Source: DATFQE01 sp963733845 (lineage in GTDB: Bacteria > Actinomycetota > Thermoleophilia > Gaiellales > Gaiellaceae). Taken from it: a stretch of 64,000 bases of DNA. This document shows, piece by piece, positions 44,495 to 52,282 of the stretch. The translations under genes were made by a program, and so were the position numbers. The first letter of the stretch is position 1, and the number at the start of each line of letters is the position of its first letter. The notes beneath the pieces are model-generated. The model worked only from the letters and a program-made list of their open reading frames with translations, was not told where the DNA came from and made no database searches. The stretch covers positions 148,074-212,073 of the forward strand of contig CAVTEM010000004.1 in NCBI GenBank assembly GCA_963733845.1, in the 5' to 3' direction.

Positions 44495-45669
44495 CCGACC
44501 AGCTCACCCGCATCGAGCTCCTGCGCCGGGCGGCGCTCGGAGGCACTCTGCTCACGCTGCCGGGAATCCTCGCCGCGTGCGGCGGCGACGACGGCGGCGG
44601 CGAGAGCGCCGGCGGGACGACGACGACTGCGAGCGAGCTCGGCGACTCGCTGCGCTTCTCCAACTGGCACGCTCTACATCGACGTCGACCCGAAGACGAA
44701 GAAGAGCCCGTCGACGCAGATGTTCGAGCAGGAGACGGGCGTCACGGTCTCCTACTTCGAGGACATCAACGACAACGCGAGCTACTTCGGGAAGATCCAG
44801 GGGCCGCTCTACGCAGGGGCGCGGGATCGACCGCGACATCATCGTCATGACCGACAACTCCCGCTTCCCGGGCCTGCTCGTCAGCAAGGAGTGGGTGGAG
44901 AAGCTCGACAAGGCGCGGATCCCGAACATCACCAACCTGATCGACGCGCAGATGAGCCCGCCGTTCGACCCCGACCGCAGCTACAGCCTGCCGTGGGCCT
45001 CGGGGATCACCGGCATCGCGACGAACCTGAAGGCGAGCGGCGGCGACATCGTCACCACCCCCAGCCAGCTGCTCGAAGACCCGAAGCTGAAGGGGAAGGT
45101 CACCCTGCTGACCGAGATGGCGGACTCGATGAGCCCGATCATGCTCGAGAACGGCGACGACCCGAGCCAACGTCACCGACGAGAGCTTCAACAAGGCGTA
45201 CGACCAGATCAAGAAGGCGGTCGACTCCGGCCAGATTCGCCGCTTCACCGGCAACGACTACGTGAGCGACCTCGAGAAGGGGAACATCGCCGCGGCGCTC
45301 TCCTGGTCGGGCGACGTGGCCACCGGCCTGAAGGCGAACAAGGACCTGCGCTGGAACCTGCCGGAGAAGGGCAGCGACATCTGGACCGACAACATGTTCA
45401 TCCCGCTGGACGGAGACGCCGCCACGGCGTCGGCCTACATGAACTTCGTCTACGACCCGAAGATCGCCGCGATGATCTCGGTCGGCAACGGCTACATCTC
45501 CTCGGTCAAGGGCGTCCAGGCGGAGGCCAAGAAGCTCGATCCGGAGTCGGCCTCGAACCCGCTGATCTTCCCGGACGACGAGATCCTCTCGAACGTCGTC
45601 CAGTTCGACTCGAAGGCGCTCAACAACCAGACCTACATCGAGCAGTGGCAGAAGCTGCTCGGCGCATGA
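44491..45669 (+). CDS. potD: polyamine-binding lipoprotein, set 2 (frameshifted)
   Basis: PotD-type lipoprotein of about 391 aa after removing three insertions (about 44668, 44816-44821, 45164-45166), which together restore the frame. The lipobox is PGILAACGGD; before it RIELLRRAALGGTLL has paired arginines that could allow Tat export. The body contains RFSNW then TLYIDVD, FEDINDNASYFGKIQ and LPWASGITGIATNL, close to spermidine/putrescine-binding proteins. The ATG overlaps the potA-2 stop and its own stop overlaps potB-2. Confidence 0.9.
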
Positions 45670-46544
45670 GGCCGAGTGCGCCGGCCGTGACGTTCATCCA
45701 CCGCCATCCCTGGCTGGCCCCGGTGCTCCTGCTGGCGCCGGGCCTCGCCTGGCTGGCCGTGTTCTTCCTCGTCCCGCTCGGCTTCCTCGGCTACCAGTCG
45801 CTGCAGTCGGGCTCGTTCGAGCAGGGCTACAGCTTCACGTGGGAGTTCTCGAACTTCCGCGACGCCATCTCCGGCTACAACGAGCAGCTGATCCGCTCCT
45901 TCGTCTACTCGGGCATCGCGACGGTCGCCGCGCTCCTGATCAGCTACCCGCTCGTCTACTGGATCGCGTTCCGCGGGGGGCGCTGGAAGAACCTGCTGCT
46001 GCTGATCATCATCGCGCCCTTCTTCGTCACCTACCTGATCCGGACGCTCGCCTGGCAGAACATCCTCGCCGACGAGGGGCCCGTGGTCGGCTTCCTGCGC
46101 GACATCCACGTCCTGTCCGCGGACGGACGCCTGCTCGCGACCACGCTCGCCGTCGTGGCGGGCATCACCTACAACTTCCTGCCCTTCATGGCGCTGCCGC
46201 TGTACGTCTCGCTCGAGCAGATCGACGCGCGGCTGCTCGAGGCGGCGCAGGACCTCTACGCGAGCCGGACGAAGGCGTTCCTGCGCGTGACGCTGCCCCT
46301 CTCGGCGCCGGGCATCGTGGCCGGGACGCTGCTCTGCTTCATCCCCGCCGCAGGCGACTTCATCAACGCGCAGCTGCTCGGGACGCCGAACCAGTACATG
46401 ATCGGGAACGTCATCCAGTCGAAGTTCCTCGAGCTGATCGACTACCCGGCGGCCGCGGCGTTGTCCTTCGTCCTGATGGCGCTGATCACGATCTCGCTGC
46501 TCGTGTACGCCCGGGTCGTCGGCACGGAGAAGCTGACGGGATGA
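45666..46544 (+). CDS. potB: polyamine ABC transporter permease, set 2 (PotB-type)
   Basis: Six-helix permease of 292 aa, intact in this sequence. The EAA loop is LEAAQDLYASRTKAFLRVTLP. The ATG overlaps the potD-2 stop (ATGA) and the stop overlaps potC-2. It is the only frame-intact transporter gene in set 2. Confidence 0.92.
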   Translation: MRPSAPAVTFIHRHPWLAPVLLLAPGLAWLAVFFLVPLGFLGYQSLQSGSFEQGYSFTWEFSNFRDAISGYNEQLIRSFVYSGIATVAALLISYPLVYWIAFRGGRWKNLLLLIIIAPFFVTYLIRTLAWQNILADEGPVVGFLRDIHVLSADGRLLATTLAVVAGITYNFLPFMALPLYVSLEQIDARLLEAAQDLYASRTKAFLRVTLPLSAPGIVAGTLLCFIPAAGDFINAQLLGTPNQYMIGNVIQSKFLELIDYPAAAALSFVLMALITISLLVYARVVGTEKLTG

Positions 46545-47394
46545 CGACCGCCGCCGAGACCCTCCCCGCCCGCTCGCGGCCCGGCCTGGCTACGCGCGTG
46601 TGGGCGTTCGTGCGCCATCACGTGCTGACCGTCTACGCGGTGCTCGCGTTCACCTACCTGCTGCTTCCGATCGCGGTCGTGATCGCGTTCTCGTTCAACC
46701 AGCCCGCGGGCCGCTTCAACTACACCTGGAACAGCGTTCACCTTCGACAACTGGGTGAACTGGGACGCCGTGCTCGGAATCCGGGAGGCGGTCATCCTCT
46801 CGCTCGAGATCGCGCTGCTGGCGACGGTGGTCGCCACCGTGCTCGGCACGATGATCGCGCTGGCGCTCGTCCGCCATCGCTTCCGGGGCCGTGGCCCGAC
46901 GAACATGCTCGTCTTTCTCCCGATGGCGACGCCGGAGATCGTGCTCGGCGCTTCGCTGCTGACCCTGTTCCTCCAGATGCGGTTCGCCACGGGCTTCACG
47001 ACGCATCTTCATCGCGCACGTGATGTTCATCATCAGCTACGTCGTCGTGACCGTGAAAGCACGCCTCGTCGGCTTCGACCGCCATCTCGAGGAGGCGGCC
47101 CTGGACCTCGGAGCGAACGAGTGGACGACGTTCCGCAAGGTCACGCTGCCGCTGATCGCGCCGGCGATCCTGAGCGCGGCCCTGCTCGGCTTCGCGATCT
47201 CGATCGACGACTTCGTGATCACGTACTTCAACGCCGGCTCCGAGACGACGTTCCCGCTGTTCGTCTGGGGCTCGGCCCGCGTCGCCGTCCCGCCGCAGGT
47301 GAACGTCGTCGCCAGCGCGATCTTCGTCGTCGCCCTCGGCCTGATGCTGGTCAACATCCTGTGGCAAAACCGCCGAACGAAGGGAAACGCATGA
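46541..47394 (+). CDS. potC: polyamine ABC transporter permease, set 2 (PotC-type, frameshifted)
   Basis: About 283 aa after removing two insertions near 46735 and 47004. Segments NYTWNS and FTFDNWVNWDAV join at the first, and RFATGFTT with IFIAHVMFIISYVVV at the second. The EAA loop is LEEAALDLGANEWTTFRKVT. Six helices are predicted. It overlaps potB-2 and the following aminotransferase gene (ATGA type), so the operon continues. Confidence 0.9.
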
Positions 47395-48857
47395 GCTCGC
47401 CCCAGACCGCCGCGCCCGCCCGCGACTTGAAGCGCCTGGCCCGCGACCACCTCTGGCTGCACTTCACGCGCATGGGCGAGTACCGCGACTCGGCGCCGCC
47501 GATCATCGTGCGCGGCGAGGGGTGCTACCTCGAGGACGACGAGGGCCGCCGCTACCTGGACGCGCTGGCCGGGCTGTTCGCGGTGCAGATCGGGTACTCG
47601 TTCGGCGAGGAGGTCGGCGAGGCCGCGGCGGCGCAGCTGCGCGAGCTGCCCTTCTACACGAACTGGTCGTACGCGCACCCGCGCGCGATCGAGCTGGCCG
47701 CGGAGGTCGCCTCGCTCGCGCCCGGCGACCTGAACCGGGTCTTCTTCGTCTCCGGCGGGTCGGAGGCGGTCGAGTCCGCCTGGAAGCTCGCGCGCCAGCA
47801 CCACGCCGCCCGCGGCGAGCGCCGCTGGAAAGCGATCTCGCGGAACGTCGCCTACCACGGAACGACGATGGGCGCGCTCTCGATCAACGGCATCGCCGCG
47901 CTGCGCGCGCCCTTCGAGCCGCTGGTGCCCGATGTGCACCACGTCCGCAACACGAACCGCTACCACCGCCCCGCCGACGAGACAGAGGAGGAGTTCACCG
48001 CCTTCCTGCTGGACGACCTCGAGCACACGATCGAGGCCGCAGGCCCGGAGACGGTCGCGATGGTGATCATGGAGCCGGTCCAGAACGCGGGCGGCGCGTT
48101 CACCCCGCCGGCCGGCTACTTCCCGGGCGTGCGCGCGCTGTGCGACGAGTACGGGATCCTGCTCTGCGCCGACGAGGTGATCACCGGCTTCGGCCGCCTC
48201 GGCCACTGGTTCGGCTCCGAGCGCTACGACGTGAGACCGGACCTGATCACGAGCGCGAAGGGCCTCTCCTCCGCCTACGCGTCGATCGGCGCCGTGATCG
48301 CGAGCGACTCGGTGATGGAGCCGTTCCTCGAGGGCTCGGCCAGCTTCGCGCACGGAATCACCTTCGGCGGCCACCCGGTGCAGTGCGCGATCGCGCTCAA
48401 GAACATCGAGATCATGAAGCGCGAGGGCATCGTCGAGCACGTCCGCGAGCACGAAGACCGCTTCCGGTCGACGCTCGCGCAGCTGCTCGACCTGCCGATC
48501 GCCGGCGACCTGCGCGGCTCGGGTTTCTTCTACGCGCTCGAGCTCGTGAAGGACAAGGAGACGCGCGAGAGCTTCTCGGACGAGGAATCGGAGACTCTCC
48601 TGCGCGGCTTTCTCTCGCCGCGCCTGTTCGAGCGCGGTCTGATCTGCCGTGCCGACGACCGCGGCGACCCGGTCGTGCAGATCTCGCCGCCGCTGATCGC
48701 CGGCCCGCACGAGTTCGACGAGATCGCCGGGATCCTCGGCGACGTGCTGGACGAGGCCTGGAACGAGCACACCCGGGCCGGCTCGGCCGAGGGGCCGGCC
48801 GCACGGGCGCGGGGCCGCACGGCGGGTGGGCCCGAGGCGCCGACCGGCCCGGCTTGA
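47391..48857 (+). CDS. class III aminotransferase (putrescine/omega-amino acid type)
   Basis: PLP enzyme of 488 aa of the pyruvate-dependent omega-transaminase group. Features are HFTRMGEYRDSAPPIIVRGE, YTNWSYAHPRAIELA, FFVSGGSEAVESAWKLARQ, YHGTTMGALS, CADEVITGFGRLG and the lysine in LITSAKGLSSAY. Relatives such as SpuC transaminate putrescine, beta-alanine or taurine to aldehydes, fitting the adjacent transporter and aldehyde dehydrogenase. The C-terminus has an extra tail of about 25 residues rich in Ala, Gly and Pro. The ATG overlaps the potC-2 stop. Confidence 0.9.
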   Translation: MSSPQTAAPARDLKRLARDHLWLHFTRMGEYRDSAPPIIVRGEGCYLEDDEGRRYLDALAGLFAVQIGYSFGEEVGEAAAAQLRELPFYTNWSYAHPRAIELAAEVASLAPGDLNRVFFVSGGSEAVESAWKLARQHHAARGERRWKAISRNVAYHGTTMGALSINGIAALRAPFEPLVPDVHHVRNTNRYHRPADETEEEFTAFLLDDLEHTIEAAGPETVAMVIMEPVQNAGGAFTPPAGYFPGVRALCDEYGILLCADEVITGFGRLGHWFGSERYDVRPDLITSAKGLSSAYASIGAVIASDSVMEPFLEGSASFAHGITFGGHPVQCAIALKNIEIMKREGIVEHVREHEDRFRSTLAQLLDLPIAGDLRGSGFFYALELVKDKETRESFSDEESETLLRGFLSPRLFERGLICRADDRGDPVVQISPPLIAGPHEFDEIAGILGDVLDEAWNEHTRAGSAEGPAARARGRTAGGPEAPTGPA

Positions 48858-49168
48858 CGCCGTCGCCGGCGGTCTGGGCGGCCGTCGGGCTGTTCGCGTG
48901 GGCGCTCGCCGCGGCCGTCGTCGGCACCGAGGCCGCTCCGCCGCCGGGCGTGCTCGTCGTGGTCGTGCTCGCGATCGCGCTCGCGGCAGCGACGAACCGG
49001 CGGATGCGGTCGACCGGCCGGCTGCTGCTGATCCTGCTCTCGGTGGTCTTCGCCACCGCCGCCCTGGTCGCGGGGCTGAGCTGGGTGACCGCGGTCGACC
49101 TCGTTCTCAGCGTGACAACCGGCCTGCTGGCCCTGTTCGAGCTGATTCCCGACCGGCGGCGGGCCTAG
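48854..49168 (+). CDS. small membrane protein
   Basis: Product of 104 aa with three or four hydrophobic helices (AVWAAVGLFAWALAAAVVG, GVLVVVVLAIALAAA, LLLILLSVVFATAALVAGL, and VDLVLSVTTGLLALFEL). No family is recognised. The TTG start overlaps the aminotransferase stop (TTGA), making it the last gene of the operon. Its TAG overlaps the anti-sigma gene's stop in CTAG. Confidence 0.6.
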   Translation: MTPSPAVWAAVGLFAWALAAAVVGTEAAPPPGVLVVVVLAIALAAATNRRMRSTGRLLLILLSVVFATAALVAGLSWVTAVDLVLSVTTGLLALFELIPDRRRA

Positions 49169-49885
49169 CGCCTGCGCGGTTGCGAGCGGAGGACCTCGGG
49201 GCCTGTCCGCCTCGGGTCTCCGTCGCCGGGCTCTGCGGTCACGCTCAGGACCGGGTACGCGGCCGGATCGACCGCCGCCGCGAAGCGGACGTGCGAGCGC
49301 CCGTTCTCGTCGGGGTGGAAGGTGCCGGCCGAGATCCGGTTCGGGCTGGCCGAGCGTGTCGCCGGGCGCGACGAACCAGAGCTCGTAGTACTCGCCCTTC
49401 GGCAGGATGGGCAGGTCGTCGCTGTCGAAGCGAATCACGCGGCCGATCCCGGTCTTCCGCACCTCGACTGTCGCCTGCTCGGGCCCACCGAGGGGTGACG
49501 AGAGAGCCGTCTCGAGCTCGACCGGGCCGGCCTCGCCGCCCAGCCGGGTCGCGGCGACGAACGCGAACGCCGCCACCGCCGCAGCGGCCGCGACGGCGAG
49601 CAGCCGCGACCTGCCGAACCGGGCACGACGGGGCACGAGCGGGGTCGGTGCGGCGCCGGCCGCGCGCTCGATCGCAGCGAACGTGCGCCCTTCCAGCCCG
49701 CGGGGCAGGACGAACGGCGGTGCGGCCCGCGCGCCGAGCACGGCCGGACTACGCAGATCGGCGAGCTCGGAACGGCACGGCTCGCACGTCTCGAGGTGGC
49801 GCTCGAAGCGCTCGCGCTCCCAGCGAGCAAGACCGTCGAGCAGGTAGGCCGCCAGGTCGTGGTGGAGCGTTCCGTTCTCAGTCAA
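49165..49885 (-). CDS. anti-sigma factor, zinc-finger/RskA type (frameshifted)
   Basis: About 239 aa after correcting a +1 shift near 49342-49345 (between DTLGQP and NRISAGTFHPDENG). The N-terminal zinc-finger domain has the ligands in HLETCEPCRSEL (HxxxCxxC). One membrane helix follows (LLAVAAAAAVAAFAFVAATRL). The extracytoplasmic part is of the RskA type (FDSDDLPILPKGEYYELWF). It binds and inhibits the sigma factor encoded just upstream. The TTG start lies inside the end of the sigma gene. Confidence 0.88.
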
Positions 49886-50453
49886 CGAGATCGCGCTCCT
49901 CGAGTTGCCGCTTCAGCGCCCGCAGCGCGTGGTACGTGCGGGTCTTGACCGTGCCGAGCGGAATCCCCAGCCGGTCGGCGATCTGCTGCTGGGTGAGGTC
50001 TGCCCGGTAGTGCAGCTCGAGCACCTCGCGATGGTTCGCGGTCAGCTCGTCGAGCGCGTCCCGGAGCTCGAGTGAGAGCAGGAGCTCCTCGAACGAGTCG
50101 TCGTCGACGGCCTGCTCCGGCCCGTGAGCCGCGACAGCATGGGGCTCGCGCCTGCGCCTCCAGAGATCCACGGCCGCTCTGCGCGCGAGCGTGAACACGA
50201 ACGTCTTCACCGATCCCCGGTCGGGGTCGAAACGCGGCGAGGACCGCCAGAGGCGGACGAAGGTCTCCTGCACGAGGTCTTCCGCGAGACCGCGGTCGCC
50301 GAGCAGGTGCAGGCCGAGCCCGTAGATGCGCTTGGCGTAGCGGCGGTAGAGCTCGACGAGCGGCTCGTCCCGGTCGCCGGCGGCGACGAGCGCCACGAGC
50401 CCGGCCTCCTCGGCCGCGAACCGTTCGGCGGCGACTGTCGAGTTCCATTCCAT
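49878..50453 (-). CDS. ECF RNA polymerase sigma factor
   Basis: Sigma-70 family factor of 191 aa with regions 2 and 4 only. Region 2 contains DLVQETFVRLWR and GSVKTFVFTLARRAAVDLWR. Region 4 contains the helix-turn-helix QQQIADRLGIPLGTVKTRTY. It directs transcription of a stress or envelope regulon and is controlled by the adjoining anti-sigma factor. The ATG start has a hairpin-containing gap upstream that separates it from the DUF4394 gene, so the pair forms its own unit. Confidence 0.93.
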   Translation of the reverse strand: MEWNSTVAAERFAAEEAGLVALVAAGDRDEPLVELYRRYAKRIYGLGLHLLGDRGLAEDLVQETFVRLWRSSPRFDPDRGSVKTFVFTLARRAAVDLWRRRREPHAVAAHGPEQAVDDDSFEELLLSLELRDALDELTANHREVLELHYRADLTQQQIADRLGIPLGTVKTRTYHALRALKRQLEERDLVD

Positions 50454-50502
50454 GGCGGCGCTCCGGATTCGCCGCAGCGACGGCTGCGGTTCGGGCGCGC
50501 TT

Positions 50503-50535
50503 CGGGGCGGGCCGCGCCGCAGGTGGCCCGCCCCG
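50503..50535 (-). terminator. GC-rich hairpin after the DUF4394 gene
   Basis: CGGGGCGGGCC and GGCCCGCCCCG form a perfect 11-bp stem with an 11-base loop, 14 bases after the DUF4394 stop on the minus strand. No U tract follows. Confidence 0.55.
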
Positions 50536-50548
50536 TGGTCAAGGCGTC

Positions 50549-51424
50549 CTACCGATCCTGGTCCTGCACCGCGGCGAGACCGGTGATCGTGCGGGTCCCG
50601 TCGCCGATGCGGCCCATGGACTTGGCCTGCCCGGTGGTCACGTCGACCTTGTACAGGCGATTGCGGAAGCTGCTCTGCTGGGTGCCCGCGACCCAGCCGA
50701 CGTTGTTCGCGCCGGCGATGTCGAACCCGAGGCTGCTCCGCAGGCGGAGGCCCGTGGACAGCGGCATGATCAGCGTGCCGGCGTTGGCCGGCCGCTGGAT
50801 CCAGAGCCGGTCCACTGCGCCGCTGACGTCGTAGGCGTAGAGCTCGGTCACGGTCGGTCGGGTCGCGAACGCCGTGAACGACGAGTTCGTGTACGCCGAC
50901 CCGACGATCTGCACGTCAGCGGGGGTCAGCATCGTGTCGACCGACAGCAGCGTGCCGTCGTCCGGGTTGAGCCGGATGTTCTCGCGCGCGTCGCTGGTGA
51001 CCCTGATCTTGTCGACGGTGGGGTTGAAGTCGAACCCGTTGTTGCCGCCCATCAGGATCGAGGGGCTCAGGTCGAAGCTCTTCCCCTCCGGGACCGCGAT
51101 CGCAGTCCGCGTGTTCACCCGGTACACGACCTTGTCGCTGCCGAGCGCGTACAGGTCGCCGGACGCCGGCCGGAAGTCGATCCCCTTGAGGGAGACCCCG
51201 GCCGGCAGGCCGGTGATCTGCTTGGCGCGCAGGCGGCCCGGATCGTCCGAGCTGAACCGGAGCAGGTTGTTTCCGGTGTCGGTGGCGTAGAACTCGCGGG
51301 CGTTGCCGCGTTGCCAGTCGTCACGGTCGCCCTTGCCCTTGTCGGCGAACGCCGCCAGCGGCGCAGTCAGTGCGAGGAGCGCGACGAGAACGACGCCGCG
51401 CCGAAGAGAACGAGAAAGGTGCAT
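50549..51424 (-). CDS. secreted DUF4394 domain protein
   Basis: Product of 291 aa with a signal peptide (RSLRRGVVLVALLALTAPLAAF) and one DUF4394 domain, a propeller-like fold. Repeats such as LPAGVSLKGIDFRPASGDLY, GFDFNPTVDKIRVTSDAREN and LGFDIAGANNVGWVAG mark its blades. The function of the family is not established; members are extracellular. ATG 51424 follows GGAGGGTGAA. Its place upstream of an ECF sigma/anti-sigma pair on the same strand makes it a candidate target of that pair. Confidence 0.85.
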   Translation of the reverse strand: MHLSRSLRRGVVLVALLALTAPLAAFADKGKGDRDDWQRGNAREFYATDTGNNLLRFSSDDPGRLRAKQITGLPAGVSLKGIDFRPASGDLYALGSDKVVYRVNTRTAIAVPEGKSFDLSPSILMGGNNGFDFNPTVDKIRVTSDARENIRLNPDDGTLLSVDTMLTPADVQIVGSAYTNSSFTAFATRPTVTELYAYDVSGAVDRLWIQRPANAGTLIMPLSTGLRLRSSLGFDIAGANNVGWVAGTQQSSFRNRLYKVDVTTGQAKSMGRIGDGTRTITGLAAVQDQDR

Positions 51425-51496
51425 TTCACCCTCCAGCTCGAGGTACATGTCGGAGGGTCTTCGCGCGAGTCCCCGCGAAGGGTTCAAACAGCCGGC

Positions 51497-51886
51497 CTAG
51501 GTCCCCCACCCGTCGTGTGGCTCGTGCCGGCCCGGCTGGACGTGCCAGTACTCACGCAGCTCGGCACAGCGACCGTCGGAGGCGAAGCGAAGCAGCAGGC
51601 AGCCGGGCAGCGTGACCTCGCCGTCGTCGGGGTCGTCCATCGTCGCCCACCACTCCACGGCGGCACGCTCGCCGTCGACGAAGGGACGGCCCATCCGGAC
51701 CCGCACGTCCTTCTGGGTGCCCGCGCCGCGCCGCCAGTAGGCGCAGATCTCGTCCCTGCCCCTGTACGGCTCGCGAAATGGAGCGGAGCGGTAGACGGCA
51801 TCCTCGGTGAACAGGCCGGCGATCGCGTCCTCGTCGGCCTCCGCCCACGCACGCCCGTATGCAGTGGCCCACTCCTCGACGGTCAC
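51497..51886 (-). CDS. SnoaL/NTF2-like protein
   Basis: Product of 129 aa with the cone-shaped NTF2-like fold: helix EEWATAYGRAWAEADEDAIAGLF, then TEDAVYRSAPFREPYRGRDE and the C-terminal strands VDGERAAVEWWATMD. Such proteins are ketosteroid isomerase-like enzymes or small-ligand binders; no active-site set can be assigned. GTG 51886 lies six bases from a TACGAT box, so it is leaderless. It is divergent from the small gene at 51950. Confidence 0.8.
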   Translation of the reverse strand: MTVEEWATAYGRAWAEADEDAIAGLFTEDAVYRSAPFREPYRGRDEICAYWRRGAGTQKDVRVRMGRPFVDGERAAVEWWATMDDPDDGEVTLPGCLLLRFASDGRCAELREYWHVQPGRHEPHDGWGT

Positions 51887-51892
51887 GCGGCG

Positions 51893-51898
51893 ATCGTA
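51893..51898 (-). promoter_or_regulatory. -10 box of the SnoaL-like gene
   Basis: Minus-strand TACGAT exactly six bases before GTG 51886, with no ribosome-binding site. Confidence 0.5.
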
Positions 51899-51937
51899 GA
51901 TGCGTGATCGCGATGCTGCGGTTGCGGCGGCCGGTGC

Positions 51938-51943
51938 TACGTT
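51938..51943 (+). promoter_or_regulatory. -10 box of the small ACG-start gene
   Basis: TACGTT exactly six bases before the ACG at 51950. It is the evidence for placing the start there. Confidence 0.45.
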
Positions 51944-51949
51944 GAGGGC

Positions 51950-52168
51950 ACGGAGCACACCGACGCCCCCACCCTCGAGTTACTGAGCTGGATCGACGGC
52001 CGCCCGCGCTCGTATACGGAAACGCTCGAGGCGTGGCGCAGCAACTGTCCGAGGCTGGCCGTCTGGGACGACGCGCTCAGCTCGGGCCTCGTCCGCGTCA
52101 CGCGTCGGCAGGTCGAGCTGACCGAGCGCGGACGCGAGGCGCTCGGACGCGTGCAGACCGCGCTCTAG
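51950..52168 (+). CDS. small winged-helix-like protein, apparent ACG start
   Basis: A 72-residue frame with no ATG, GTG or TTG at its beginning. The protein (LELLSWIDGRPRSYTETLEA, RLAVWDDALSSGLV, VELTERGREALGRVQTAL) looks like a compact helical, winged-helix-type domain; I do not recognise a named family. Codon use is normal for this genome. A TACGTT -10 box lies six bases before ACG 51950, the spacing seen at other leaderless genes here. So either ACG initiates, or ATG has been misread or mutated. The stop shares CTAG with a convergent glyoxalase relic. Confidence 0.5.
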   Translation, partial: TEHTDAPTLELLSWIDGRPRSYTETLEAWRSNCPRLAVWDDALSSGLVRVTRRQVELTERGREALGRVQTAL

Positions 52169-52245
52169 CAGGACTCGACCGCGGCCTCGGCGTCCTCGTA
52201 GAGCAGGTAGGGCGTGACGGTCTGCACGCGGCCGTATTCGATCAC
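52165..52245 (-). pseudogene. relic of a VOC/glyoxalase-family gene
   Basis: A 26-residue frame from GTG 52245, containing VQTVTPYLLYEDAEAAVES, matches the first strand and helix of PhnB/glyoxalase-like VOC proteins and then stops. No further VOC sequence follows in any frame, because the neighbouring small gene occupies that DNA. It has neither a ribosome-binding site nor a clear promoter. I read it as a truncated remnant. Confidence 0.4.
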
Positions 52246-52269
52246 GCGGGCAACAGCAGGTGCGCCCCC

Positions 52270-52275
52270 TAGCCT
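52270..52275 (+). promoter_or_regulatory. -10 box of the DinG-type helicase gene
   Basis: TAGCCT seven bases before GTG 52283, leaderless type. Confidence 0.45.
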
Positions 52276-52282
52276 TCTCGGC

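Noticed and set aside
43368..47394. Programmed +1 frameshifting in the pot-2 operon
   Set aside because: Ten events without a shared slippery heptamer or stimulatory structure, in genes that never need recoding elsewhere; sequence error explains them more simply.
37703..48857. The duplicated pot operons as a recent tandem duplication
   Set aside because: The two sets are too different in sequence (for example PotD lengths, lipobox regions and flanking enzymes) to be a recent copy.
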